Origin: Rariloculus sp963665575 | Lineage (GTDB): Bacteria > Pseudomonadota > Gammaproteobacteria > Steroidobacterales > Rariloculaceae | NCBI GenBank assembly: GCA_963665575.2 | Contig: CAXXDW010000003.1 | Coordinates: forward strand, 682,001-746,000 | Length of the DNA stretch: 64,000 nucleotides | Direction: 5' to 3' | Notes under the pieces: generated by a model | What the model was told of the DNA's origin: nothing | Seen by the model: only the letters and a program-made list of their open reading frames with translations | Databases searched by the model: none | Part shown: piece after piece, positions 44,750 to 53,189 of the stretch | Layout of the letters: each line of letters starts with the position of its first letter | Numbering within the stretch: position 1 is the stretch's first letter | Made by a program: the position numbers and the translations under genes

Positions 44750-46630
44750 ATGCCGGTTCTTCGAAAGTTGATCGTTTGCGTCGCTGTCGGCGCGCTGTGT
44801 TCGGCCGTCGCCGCACAGGAACCGGGCGACTCCAACAAGCCTGTATTGCACGGCAAGCACTGGGTCGCGATCACGGGCAAGCCGCTCGGCGTGACGGCCG
44901 GCGCGACGATCTTCGCCCGCGGCGGCAACGCGGTCGACGCGGCGTGCGCGATGCTCGCAGCCGTCGCGACCATGTGGGACACGCTCGGTTGGGGCGGCGA
45001 GACCCAGGCACTGATTCATGACCCGCGCAGCGGGGAGGTCGTGGCGATCAACGCGCTCGGTGCGGCGCCGTCGGGCGCGACGCCGGAGTTCTTCCGCTCG
45101 CGCGGCATGCGGCAACCTCCGGAGTACGGCCCGCTCGCTGCCGTGACGCCGGGCACGCCCGGCGGCCTCATGGTGATGCTCGCCGAGTTTGGCACGATGA
45201 GCCTCGCCGAAGTGCTCGCGCCGGCGATCGAGATGGCCGACGGCTACCCGATGGAGCAGAATCGCGCCGAGAGCATCGAGGACAACAAGTCTCTGCTGAC
45301 CGGCTGGGAAGCGTCGCGCCGGATCTTCCTGCCGCACCATGATGAGGACGCACCGTTCCGTTGGTCCGCGCCCTTTCCGGGCGAGCTGTTCCGGCAACCG
45401 GAACTGCTCGCGACGCTGAACAAGCTCGTCGAGGCCGAACGCGAGGCACTCGAGGCCGGCAAGTCGCGCGAAGCAGCCATCATGGCCGCGTACGACCGCT
45501 TCTACCGCGGCGACATCGCTCGCGACCTCGTTGCGGGCGTGCAGGCCGAAGGCGGCCTGTTCCAGATGAGCGATCTGGATCGTTGGCAGGTTTACGTCGA
45601 AGAGCCCGTAACCACGCGCTACGACGACATCGATGTCTACAAGCTGACCCACTGGGTGCAGGGTCCGGTGATGCTCCAGACGCTCAACATCCTCGAGGAC
45701 GTCGACCTCAAGCGCATGGGCTACAACAGCGCGAGCTACATCCACGCGCTCTACCAGGCGATGAACCTGGCATTCGCGGACCGCGACTTCTACTACGGCG
45801 ACCCGTACTTCCCGCCCGCGGAACCGATCGCGGGGCTGTTGTCGAAGGAATACGCGCGCCAGCGCCAGGCCGAGATCGACTGGGACCGCAACGATCCGGC
45901 CGTGCGCCCCGGCGATCCCTACCCGTTTCAGGGCGAGAGCAATCCCTGGACGCAACTGCTCGACGATTGGCGTCCGAGAGTCCTGAATCGCAACCGCGCC
46001 GAGCTCATCGATGCGCCGGGCCGCATGACTCACGACGAGGCCTTCCTCGCCGGCACCACGTCGATCCAGGCGGCGGACGAAAACGGCTGGGTCGTTTCGA
46101 TCACGCCGAGCGGCGGCTGGATCCCGGCGTTCATTGCCGGCACGACCGGCATCGGGCTCTCCCAGCGCATGCAGAGCTTCGGTATCGACGCGTCGCACAA
46201 TCCGTTCAACGTCGTCGAGCCCGGCAAGCGCCCGCGTGCGACGCTGAGCCCGGGTCTGGCGCTCAGGGACGGTCAACCCTTCCTGTCATTCGCTGTCCAG
46301 GGCGGCGATGCGCAAGACCAGAACCTGCTGCAACTCTTTCTGAACGTCGTCGAATTCGACATGAACGTTCAGCAGGCGGTCGAAGCCGCCAACATCAACA
46401 GCTACCAGATGCACAGTTCCTTCGGGACCCAGCGCAGCGAGCCCGGCCGACTCGTGGTCCGGGCGGATACGCCTTTTCGCGTAATGCGCGAACTCCGACG
46501 CATGGGTTACGAGGTCGAGACCTGGGAGAAAACCTCAGGGCCGATCACGGCCATCCACTTCGATCGGCAGCACGGCACGATGTGGGGCGGAGCGAGCGAC
46601 TTCGGCGACGACTACGGGATCGCGTGGTAA
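44750..46630 (+). CDS. Gamma-glutamyltransferase family protein
   Basis: A 626-aa exported Ntn-hydrolase homologue. Signal MPVLRKLIVCVAVGALCSAVAAQ, then GVTAGATIFARGGNAVDAACAM, and APSGATPEFF, typical of GGT. The self-cleavage site is expected before the Thr pair Thr436-Thr437 in LAGTTSIQAADENG; the usual TTH is TTS, and the Ser-Val-Val-Asp box is changed. Later GKRPRATLSPGLALRDG and FAVQGGDAQDQNLLQLFLN are kept. Relatives include cephalosporin-acylase-like and GGT-like enzymes of unclear substrate. Activity is likely but specificity is open. Confidence 0.85.
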   Translation: MPVLRKLIVCVAVGALCSAVAAQEPGDSNKPVLHGKHWVAITGKPLGVTAGATIFARGGNAVDAACAMLAAVATMWDTLGWGGETQALIHDPRSGEVVAINALGAAPSGATPEFFRSRGMRQPPEYGPLAAVTPGTPGGLMVMLAEFGTMSLAEVLAPAIEMADGYPMEQNRAESIEDNKSLLTGWEASRRIFLPHHDEDAPFRWSAPFPGELFRQPELLATLNKLVEAEREALEAGKSREAAIMAAYDRFYRGDIARDLVAGVQAEGGLFQMSDLDRWQVYVEEPVTTRYDDIDVYKLTHWVQGPVMLQTLNILEDVDLKRMGYNSASYIHALYQAMNLAFADRDFYYGDPYFPPAEPIAGLLSKEYARQRQAEIDWDRNDPAVRPGDPYPFQGESNPWTQLLDDWRPRVLNRNRAELIDAPGRMTHDEAFLAGTTSIQAADENGWVVSITPSGGWIPAFIAGTTGIGLSQRMQSFGIDASHNPFNVVEPGKRPRATLSPGLALRDGQPFLSFAVQGGDAQDQNLLQLFLNVVEFDMNVQQAVEAANINSYQMHSSFGTQRSEPGRLVVRADTPFRVMRELRRMGYEVETWEKTSGPITAIHFDRQHGTMWGGASDFGDDYGIAW

Positions 46631-46659
46631 CGGCATCCCGCCGATTCGGGAATCAGACC

Positions 46660-47070
46660 ATGGACGAAGACAACACTCGCAACACAGCGACGGACAGCGG
46701 GCATGATGCGGCGGCAGACACACCGCTCGAAGCGGCGCTCGCAACGGAACTTGATGCGGCGGTGCTGCGGCGCCTGCTCTCTCACTTCGACGATCGCAAG
46801 GACGTGCAGAACATCGAGTTGATGATTCTCGCCGGGTTCTGCCGAAACTGCCTGAGCAAGTGGTACCTGGAGGCGGCGCGCGAGCAGGGCATCGACCTTG
46901 ACCTCGACGCCGCCCGCGCACGTATCTACGGCATGCCCTATGGCGAATGGAAGTCGCGCTTCCAGGCCGAAGCGACGCCCGAGCAGCTCGCGAAGTTCAA
47001 GGAATCGCAGGGCAAGCAGGGTTTCGCGACGGGAAACCCTAAGGATCCCGGGACTAGTAGCGGCGGCTGA
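46660..47070 (+). CDS. DUF1244 family protein
   Basis: A 136-aa soluble protein. After a 40-residue Asp/Thr/Ala-rich head, the DUF1244 core runs from LRRLLSHFDDRKDVQNIELM through the diagnostic GFCRNCLSKWYLEAA and YGMPYGEWKSRFQ. The CRNC pair suggests metal binding, not shown. It starts 29 bases after the previous stop, so it is likely cotranscribed with it. Its 3' end overlaps the convergent ispB gene by 17 bases. The long acidic head is unusual relative to the core. Confidence 0.87.
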   Translation: MDEDNTRNTATDSGHDAAADTPLEAALATELDAAVLRRLLSHFDDRKDVQNIELMILAGFCRNCLSKWYLEAAREQGIDLDLDAARARIYGMPYGEWKSRFQAEATPEQLAKFKESQGKQGFATGNPKDPGTSSGG

Positions 47071-48052
47071 TCGCGAACCGCGCGAGGCCGGCCAGACCTT
47101 CCCGGAACGTCGACCGCGGCAGCGGATCGAGCGCGCGTACCGCCTCGTTCGCCTCGTCCTGCGCCCGCTCCGCGGTGTAGCGAATCCCGCCGGACGTCTC
47201 GATGGCAAGTTGAATCGACTTGAAGTTCTGCGTGCTGCCGGTCTCGATCGCTTCGCGGATCATGTGGCGTTCCGCGGCGGTGCCGTGCCGCAGCGCGTAG
47301 ATGAGCGGCAATGTGATCTTGCCGTCGGCCAGATCGTCGCCGATGTTCTTGCCGAATTCCTCGGGCGTGGCGTCGTAGTCCAGCGCATCGTCGACGAGCT
47401 GGAAGGCGCGCCCGAGGTGGCGTCCGTAGTTCACGAGCGCCGCTTCCATCCGTTCGTCGCGCCGCGCCAGAATCGCGCCGATGCGAGTGCCCGCCTCGAA
47501 AAGCTTCGCAGTCTTGCGGTAGATGACTTCCATGTAATCGGCTTCGCTGATGTCGGGGTTGTTGCAGTTCATGAGCTGCAGCACCTCGCCTTCGGCGATC
47601 GTGTTCGTGGCGTCGGCGAGGACATCCAGAATCCTCATCTCGCCGATCTCGACCATGATCTGAAACGCCCGCGAATACAGGAAGTCGCCTACGAGCACGC
47701 TGGCCTGGTTGCCGAACACGGAATTGGCAGTTTCCTGGCCGCGCCTGAGACTGGAGTTGTCGACAACGTCATCGTGCAGCAGGGTCGCCGTGTGAATAAA
47801 CTCGATGATCGCGGCGACCGCGACGTTGGCGTCCCTCTCCGAACCGCTGGCCCGCGCGGCAAGCAGGACGGCCAGGGGCCTCAGGCGCTTGCCGCCGTGG
47901 TTGATGATGTGATGGGCGACCTGGTTGACGAGCGCAACGTCGCTGCCGAGACGCCGATAGATGAGCCTGTTGACCTCGCTCCACTCGCTTCGAACGAGCG
48001 CGCGCAAATCCTCTAGAACCGCGGCGGGCTGGTCGGTCTGGACGAGAGACAT
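47054..48052 (-). CDS. ispB: Octaprenyl diphosphate synthase
   Basis: A 332-aa trans-prenyl synthase making the quinone side chain from isopentenyl diphosphate. The two Asp-rich motifs are LLHDDVVDNSSLRRG and LVDDALDYDATPEEFGKN; GGKRLRPLAVLLAA and KTAKLFEAG are also typical. It lies divergent from rplU, the usual arrangement in gammaproteobacteria (ispB next to rplU-rpmA-obgE). Tail-to-tail overlap with the DUF1244 gene. Confidence 0.94.
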   Translation of the reverse strand: MSLVQTDQPAAVLEDLRALVRSEWSEVNRLIYRRLGSDVALVNQVAHHIINHGGKRLRPLAVLLAARASGSERDANVAVAAIIEFIHTATLLHDDVVDNSSLRRGQETANSVFGNQASVLVGDFLYSRAFQIMVEIGEMRILDVLADATNTIAEGEVLQLMNCNNPDISEADYMEVIYRKTAKLFEAGTRIGAILARRDERMEAALVNYGRHLGRAFQLVDDALDYDATPEEFGKNIGDDLADGKITLPLIYALRHGTAAERHMIREAIETGSTQNFKSIQLAIETSGGIRYTAERAQDEANEAVRALDPLPRSTFREGLAGLARFAISRRY

Positions 48053-48138
48053 GGCGGGGATGATGCCCTAACAATCTGTGGTTCGCGAGCCCACGGCCCG
48101 GACGGCGGACATGCGCATGCCTCGTGCGCCTTTCCGCG

Positions 48139-48167
48139 TTGACCGGAATGCATCGAAACACTAGAAT
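48139..48167 (+). promoter_or_regulatory. Promoter of rplU-rpmA
   Basis: -35 TTGACC (48139-48144), a 17-base spacer, and -10 TAGAAT (48162-48167). Close to the sigma-70 consensus and 55 bases before the rplU start, the best promoter in the window. Confidence 0.75.
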
Positions 48168-48222
48168 CTGCGCCCTTTCCGCGAACCCGCGGATACGCCG
48201 AACCAGCACAGGAGCCTTCACC

Positions 48223-48537
48223 GTGTACGCAGTCTTTCGTTCCGGCGGCAAGCAGTATCGCGCGAGTACAGGCGACCGCTTGCGTCTGGAGCGGCTCGAC
48301 GCTGGCGTCGGCGATACGGTCAGCTTCGACGAGGTACTGCTCGTCGGTGAAGGCGCGAACATCAAGATCGGGTCGCCGCTGGTTGAAGGCGGCAAGATCG
48401 AGGGTACCGTGCTCGCGCAGGGACGCGGCAAGAAGATCGAGGTCGTGAAGTTCAAACGGCGCAACAACTACAAGCGCCAGCACGGCCACCGGCAGTACTT
48501 TACCGAGGTCGAGATCACTTCGATCAGCGGCGCGTGA
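48223..48537 (+). CDS. rplU: 50S ribosomal protein L21
   Basis: A 104-aa ribosomal protein of the large subunit. Start at GTG 48223, preceded by AGGAG; the protein reads MYAVFRSGGKQYRAS. The C-terminal RRNNYKRQHGHRQYFTEVEITSI is diagnostic. It is followed eight bases later by rpmA, in the usual order. The frame extends upstream without family match. Confidence 0.95.
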   Translation: MYAVFRSGGKQYRASTGDRLRLERLDAGVGDTVSFDEVLLVGEGANIKIGSPLVEGGKIEGTVLAQGRGKKIEVVKFKRRNNYKRQHGHRQYFTEVEITSISGA

Positions 48538-48545
48538 GGTAGACC

Positions 48546-48803
48546 ATGGCACACAAGAAAGCAGGCGGCAGTTCCAAGAACGGACGCGACTCCGAATCCA
48601 AACGACTCGGAGTCAAGCGCTACGGCGGCGAGACCGTCGCGCCCGGCAACATCATCGTGCGCCAGCGTGGAACGCACTTTCATCCCGGAGTCAACGTCGG
48701 CCTGGGCCGGGATCACACGATCTTCGCGACCGCGGCCGGCCGCGTCAGTTTCGAGACCCGGGGTCCGAAAAAGCGCAAGCACGTCAGCGTCATCGCCGAC
48801 TGA
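48546..48803 (+). CDS. rpmA: 50S ribosomal protein L27
   Basis: An 85-aa ribosomal protein. MAHKKAGGSSKNGRDSESKRLGVK and GNIIVRQRGTHFHPG are the standard blocks, with GRVSFETRGPKKRKHVSV near the end. Second gene of the rplU-rpmA unit. The region after it holds a one-armed copy of the dispersed repeat before obgE. Confidence 0.96.
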   Translation: MAHKKAGGSSKNGRDSESKRLGVKRYGGETVAPGNIIVRQRGTHFHPGVNVGLGRDHTIFATAAGRVSFETRGPKKRKHVSVIAD

Positions 48804-48830
48804 CCCGGCTGTCAGGGCGCGGCGTATGCG

Positions 48831-48896
48831 CCCGCCCGGCAAGGCGCGAGGCGGTCTTCCGCCCCACGCTGCGGGACCATTGCCACGGGCTGCTAG
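48831..48896. repeat. Partial second copy of the inverted-repeat element
   Basis: Shares with the 3323-3518 element, in order: a CAAGGCGCGAG segment, GCGGTCTTC, and the terminal CCACGGGCTGCTAGA block with a similar GCGGGAC before it. The left arm is absent, so only about a third of the element is present. It lies between rpmA and obgE. Confidence 0.6.
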
Positions 48897-48991
48897 ACTG
48901 ACAGGGACGGCGACCTCGAGTTTCCGCTTTCGCCGATTCGGGGAACGCTGGCCCCGAGTCCCCGACGCGCCGCACGCTCGCACACCTCACC

Positions 48992-50053
48992 ATGAAATTC
49001 GTTGACGAGGCAGATATTCGCGTCGAAGCCGGTCGCGGAGGCGACGGCTGCGTGAGCTTCCGCCGCGAGAAGTTCATCCCTCGCGGCGGCCCGGACGGCG
49101 GCGATGGCGGCGGCGGCGGCAGCGTCTGGCTGCGCGTCGACGAGGCGCTCAACACGCTTGTCGAGTTCCGCGTGCGGCGCCGTTTTCGCGCCGGCAACGG
49201 CGGCGGCGGCGCCGGCAGGAACATGACCGGAGCATCGGCCGACGACCTGAACATCGCGGTGCCAAAGGGGACCGAGGTCAGGGACGTCGACACCGGGGAA
49301 CTGCTTGGCGATCTGACCGATGCGAACGGGACACTGCTCGTTGCGCGCGGCGGGCGCGGCGGCAGGGGGAACACGCGTTTCAAGAGCAGCACCAACAGGG
49401 CGCCGCGGCAGTCGACGCCGGGCGAGCCCGGCGAGCAGCGCCACCTGGTACTCGCGCTCAAGCTGCTTGCCGACGTGGGACTCCTCGGCGTACCCAACGC
49501 CGGCAAATCGACGCTGACCAGAGCGCTATCGGCGGCACGGCCCAAGGTCGCGGCCTACCCGTTCACGACATTGCACCCGCACCTCGGCGTCGTCCGCGTC
49601 GACACCGATCAGAGCTTCGTCGTCGCCGACATCCCGGGGCTCATCGCGGGCGCCGCCGACGGCGCGGGCCTCGGCATCCAGTTCCTCAGGCACCTCGAGC
49701 GCACGAGATTGCTGCTGCACCTCGTCGACGCCGGCGCAGGCGGTTCGGCCGACGGTTCGGTCCCGGCCGGCGCCGTCGAGGACTTCAGGTCCATCGAGGC
49801 GGAACTCGGCCGCTACTCCGAACAGCTCGCACGCCAGCCACGCTGGCTCGTGGTCAACAAGCTCGACCTCGTTCCAGCGGAAGAGCGCGAGCGCGTCGTT
49901 ACGGGTCTGGGCGAGGCGCTCAATTGGAGCGGACCCCTCTACGGCATCAGTGCAGCAACCGGCGATGGTGTGCCGGAACTCGCGCGCGCCGCCATGCGCT
50001 ACCTGCTTGAACTTGACGCGCAGCCGACCGATCCGCCCGGCAACGACAAGTAG
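48992..50053 (+). CDS. obgE: GTPase ObgE
   Basis: A 353-aa essential GTPase tied to ribosome assembly and stress. The Gly-rich Obg domain (VEAGRGGDGCVSFRREKF, RGGPDGGDGGGGG) precedes the G domain with G1 GVPNAGKST, TTLHPHLGVV, DIPGLIAGA and NKLD. It ends shortly after the G domain, as in several gammaproteobacteria. Lies downstream of rpmA by about 190 bases, with the partial repeat between. Confidence 0.95.
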   Translation: MKFVDEADIRVEAGRGGDGCVSFRREKFIPRGGPDGGDGGGGGSVWLRVDEALNTLVEFRVRRRFRAGNGGGGAGRNMTGASADDLNIAVPKGTEVRDVDTGELLGDLTDANGTLLVARGGRGGRGNTRFKSSTNRAPRQSTPGEPGEQRHLVLALKLLADVGLLGVPNAGKSTLTRALSAARPKVAAYPFTTLHPHLGVVRVDTDQSFVVADIPGLIAGAADGAGLGIQFLRHLERTRLLLHLVDAGAGGSADGSVPAGAVEDFRSIEAELGRYSEQLARQPRWLVVNKLDLVPAEERERVVTGLGEALNWSGPLYGISAATGDGVPELARAAMRYLLELDAQPTDPPGNDK

Positions 50054-50068
50054 GAACGTATGCGCAAG

Positions 50069-50140
50069 CACGTGAATGCGCAACATGCTTGCGGCCGATC
50101 TTGCGAAGCGGAGGCCGCAAGCATGTTGCGCATACACGTG
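50069..50140. repeat. Long perfect hairpin between obgE and rpsT
   Basis: Arms 50077-50096 and 50113-50132 are exact 20-base reverse complements with a 16-base loop. An outer CACGTG pair (50069-50074 with 50135-50140) extends the stem after a two-base bulge. Lies between the ends of the convergent genes obgE and rpsT, so it may stop transcription from both sides, although no T-run follows. Confidence 0.7.
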
Positions 50141-50206
50141 CCCCCCCACAGGCTCACGCGTTGCGGCGGAGGCGGACGGGGATAATGGGGATGGCGCAGC
50201 GCGCCG

Positions 50207-50470
50207 TCAGGACATGGCGCGCAGTTTGGCGTTGAGGCGGCTCTTGTATTGAGCGCCGCGATTCTTCTTGATGATGCCCTTGTTGACCATCCGGTCGATC
50301 TCGGGCACGGCCTGCCGGAAACTTGCCTGGGCGGCGTCCCTGTCGCCCGCCCGCACGGCCTTCAGCACCAACTTCATGGCCGAGCGCATGCGCGAACGCA
50401 ATGCGACGTTGTGTGCGCGGCGTTTGACGGCCTGCCTGGCCCGTTTCCGAGCGGATTGAATGTTCGCCAA
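50207..50470 (-). CDS. rpsT: 30S ribosomal protein S20
   Basis: An 87-aa ribosomal protein: MANIQSARKRARQAVKRRAH at the start and HKGI-type MVNKGIIKKNRGAQYKSRLN near the end. Divergent from murJ, the usual arrangement beside ribF-ileS-lspA. A good promoter lies just upstream. Confidence 0.96.
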   Translation of the reverse strand: MANIQSARKRARQAVKRRAHNVALRSRMRSAMKLVLKAVRAGDRDAAQASFRQAVPEIDRMVNKGIIKKNRGAQYKSRLNAKLRAMS

Positions 50471-50517
50471 GGTAATTCCCGTAGAAGGTTCGGGGTCACG
50501 GCCCGAAAAAGGGCGCT

Positions 50518-50546
50518 ATTATTCCGAGCGCCGCATGGCAAGTCAA
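50518..50546 (-). promoter_or_regulatory. Promoter of rpsT
   Basis: On the minus strand TTGACT (50541-50546), a 17-base spacer, then AATAAT (50518-50523). About 48 bases upstream of the rpsT ATG. Confidence 0.55.
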
Positions 50547-50556
50547 TCGAACGATA

Positions 50557-52161
50557 GTGCCCTCCACGCAACAATCGGCGGCGCCCGGCGACAGTCTGCT
50601 CAAGTCAACATCGACCGTCGGCGCCATGACCTTCCTGTCCCGCGTGTCGGGGCTGGCGCGCGATATGGTCATTTCGCGCGGGTTCGGCGCCGGCGTCGAA
50701 ACGGACGCCTTTTTCGTCGCCTTCAAGATCCCCAACCTGCTCAGGCGATTCTTCTCCGAAGGCGCATTCGCGCAAGCCTTCGTGCCCGTCATGGCCGAGT
50801 ACCGGGCGACCCATTCGACCGCACAGGCAAGAGACCTCATCGATCGCACGGCCGGGAGCCTAGCGCTTGTCCTGCTGGTCGTGACCGCGATCGGAGTCGT
50901 CGCGGCGCCGCTCTTGATCCTTGTATTCGCGCCTGGCCCGGGCTTCAGCGAGGACGGCCGCGCCGTGCTTGCGACCGACATGCTGCGCTTCACCTTTCCG
51001 TATATCCTCTTCATTTCGCTCACGGCGCTCGCAGGCTCCGTGCTCAATACGTATCGGCGCTTCGCGGTGCCGGCCTTTACGCCCGTTCTCCTTAACGTCG
51101 TGCTAATCGTCTTTGCGACGGCGGTCGCGCCGCTGCTCGAGCGCCCGGCGCTGGCGCTCGCACTTGGCGTGTTTGTGGCCGGCGCCGTGCAACTTGCCTT
51201 CCAGGTCCCGTTCCTGTTGCGAGCGAAGCTGCTGCCGCGTCCGAAGCTCGGATTCGCGCATGAGGGCGTCAAGCGGATTCAGACGCTCATGGTGCCGATC
51301 CTGTTCGGATCCTCCGTCGCCCAGATCAACATCCTCATCGACATGATGATCGCGTCGTTTCTCGTGGCCGGCAGCTACAGTTGGCTTTACTACTCCGACC
51401 GCCTCGTGGGCTTTCCGCTCGGCGTATTCGGGATCGCGCTTGCGACCGCAATCCTGCCGAGCCTTTCCGAACAGCACGCGAGGGTTTCGATGGAAGCGTT
51501 CAGCGCCACGATCGACTGGGCTCTAAGGCTCGTGCTTCTGATCGGCGTGCCGGCGGCGGTCGGCCTGATGCTGCTCGCCCAACCGCTGACGACGACGATC
51601 TATTACGGCGGCGAGTTCACCGACACCGATACGCTCATGGCCACGGCGAGCCTGCTGGCCTTCGGTCCGGGACTCGTCGGCTTTATCCTTGTCAAGGTGC
51701 TTGCGCCCGGCTATTTCTCGCGGCAGGACACGCGCACGCCCGTCCGGATCGCCGTGCAGGCGCTGATTCTGAACTCCGTGCTCAACGTCGCCTTCGTGCT
51801 CGTGCTGCTCAGAACCGAATGGGCGCCCGCGCATGCGGGACTCGCGGCCGCGACGAGCATCTCGGGCCTCTACAACGCCGCACGCCTGTGGCTCGGCTTG
51901 CGAAGCGACGGCGTCTATCAACCCGAGCCGGGCTGGAAATCGCTGCTGCTCCCGGTCGTCGGTGCCTGCGTCGTCATGGTCGTGTTCGTGCTGTGGATGC
52001 TCGACCAAATCGGCGATTGGTACGTGCTCGGCGCCTGGACGCGTGCGGGCGCGCTCGTGGCGCTCGTGGCAGCCGCCGTGGTCGTATACTTCGGCGCCTG
52101 CTGGCTGTTTGGCCTGCGGCCATCGCAGTTTCGCGGTCCGGCGACGGTCCGCCAGGGCTGA
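50557..52161 (+). CDS. murJ: Lipid II flippase MurJ
   Basis: A 534-aa, fourteen-helix inner-membrane flippase for lipid II in cell-wall synthesis. TFLSRVSGLARDMVISRGFGAG, ETDAFFVAFKIPNLLRRFFSEGAFAQAFVPV and GSYSWLYYSDRLVGFPLGVFGIA are MurJ signatures. Start is GTG 50557, which makes MPSTQQSAAPGDS. Next to ribF with ten bases between. Confidence 0.95.
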   Translation: MPSTQQSAAPGDSLLKSTSTVGAMTFLSRVSGLARDMVISRGFGAGVETDAFFVAFKIPNLLRRFFSEGAFAQAFVPVMAEYRATHSTAQARDLIDRTAGSLALVLLVVTAIGVVAAPLLILVFAPGPGFSEDGRAVLATDMLRFTFPYILFISLTALAGSVLNTYRRFAVPAFTPVLLNVVLIVFATAVAPLLERPALALALGVFVAGAVQLAFQVPFLLRAKLLPRPKLGFAHEGVKRIQTLMVPILFGSSVAQINILIDMMIASFLVAGSYSWLYYSDRLVGFPLGVFGIALATAILPSLSEQHARVSMEAFSATIDWALRLVLLIGVPAAVGLMLLAQPLTTTIYYGGEFTDTDTLMATASLLAFGPGLVGFILVKVLAPGYFSRQDTRTPVRIAVQALILNSVLNVAFVLVLLRTEWAPAHAGLAAATSISGLYNAARLWLGLRSDGVYQPEPGWKSLLLPVVGACVVMVVFVLWMLDQIGDWYVLGAWTRAGALVALVAAAVVVYFGACWLFGLRPSQFRGPATVRQG

Positions 52162-52171
52162 GACCCTCCTC

Positions 52172-53101
52172 ATGCGACTGTATCGCAGCTTTCCCGCGCT
52201 CGGGACCCGCTCCGCCGCCGACCGCCGAGTTGCCGCGATCGGCGCTTTCGACGGGCTGCACGTCGGCCACCGCGAAATACTCGCGCGCACGAAGTCCGCT
52301 GCATCCGCGCTCGACTGCCCTTCGGTCGTGTGCTCATTCGAACCGATGCCCACGGAATTTTTCGAGCCCGGCAATCCGCCCGCACGGCTGACCTGCTTTC
52401 GCGAACGCTACGAGCAGATTGCCGCCGCCGGCATCGACGAGTTCTTCTGCCCCCACTTCGGAATGGTCCGGGGCCTCGCGCCTGAAAGCTTCATCCGGAC
52501 GCTGCTCGTGGAGGGTCTGAACGTCGCACACGTCGTCGTCGGCCACGACTTCAGGTTCGGTACGGGACGGGCGGGCACGCTTGAAGATCTTCGCCGGGCG
52601 GGAGCCGAATTCGGTTTCGAAGTCACGATTGTCGACCCGGTGAAATGGCAGGACCGGCGCATCAGCAGCACGGCGATCCGCGGCGCGCTCAAGGCCGGCG
52701 ATCTCGACAGCGCGAAGCGCATGCTCGGACGCGATTACTCGATGTCGGGCCGGGTCATGCCAGGCGCGGGCCTCGGGAAGGAACTTGGATTCCCGACGGC
52801 CAACGTGAGTCTCAAGCGGCGGCTCGCGCCCGTTGACGGGATATTCGCCGTGCGCGTGGAGGGCATCGCCGATGAACCGCTCGACGGCGTCGCGAGTGTC
52901 GGCAACCGCCCGACGATCGGCGGCGGCAAAACGCTTCTCGAAGTCTTCATCTTCGACTTCGACCGCGACATCTACGGCCGCTACATCACGGTCAACTTTG
53001 TCAAGCGGCTGCGCGAAGAGCGCAAGTACGACAATCTCGACGCGATGACTCACCAGATGCACCAGGACGTGCTCGACGCGCGGGCTGCGCTCATCGCCTG
53101 A
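52172..53101 (+). CDS. ribF: Bifunctional riboflavin kinase/FAD synthetase
   Basis: A 309-aa enzyme making FMN and FAD. Start at ATG 52172 (MRLYRSFPALGTR). The N-terminal nucleotidyltransferase has AAIGAF-type AIGAFDGLHVGHREIL (HxGH) and the ISSTAIRGALKAGD block; the C-terminal kinase has GLGKELGFPTANV and NRPTIGGGKTLLEVFIFDF. Between murJ and ileS as usual. Confidence 0.95.
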   Translation: MRLYRSFPALGTRSAADRRVAAIGAFDGLHVGHREILARTKSAASALDCPSVVCSFEPMPTEFFEPGNPPARLTCFRERYEQIAAAGIDEFFCPHFGMVRGLAPESFIRTLLVEGLNVAHVVVGHDFRFGTGRAGTLEDLRRAGAEFGFEVTIVDPVKWQDRRISSTAIRGALKAGDLDSAKRMLGRDYSMSGRVMPGAGLGKELGFPTANVSLKRRLAPVDGIFAVRVEGIADEPLDGVASVGNRPTIGGGKTLLEVFIFDFDRDIYGRYITVNFVKRLREERKYDNLDAMTHQMHQDVLDARAALIA

Positions 53102-53189
53102 ATCGCTTAAACTTCCGCGCCCATCTCGGGCCCGGAAACCGGCACCGAACCGGGACCCTCCGCCGATTTCACCGAGCCAGGCCGCGGCC

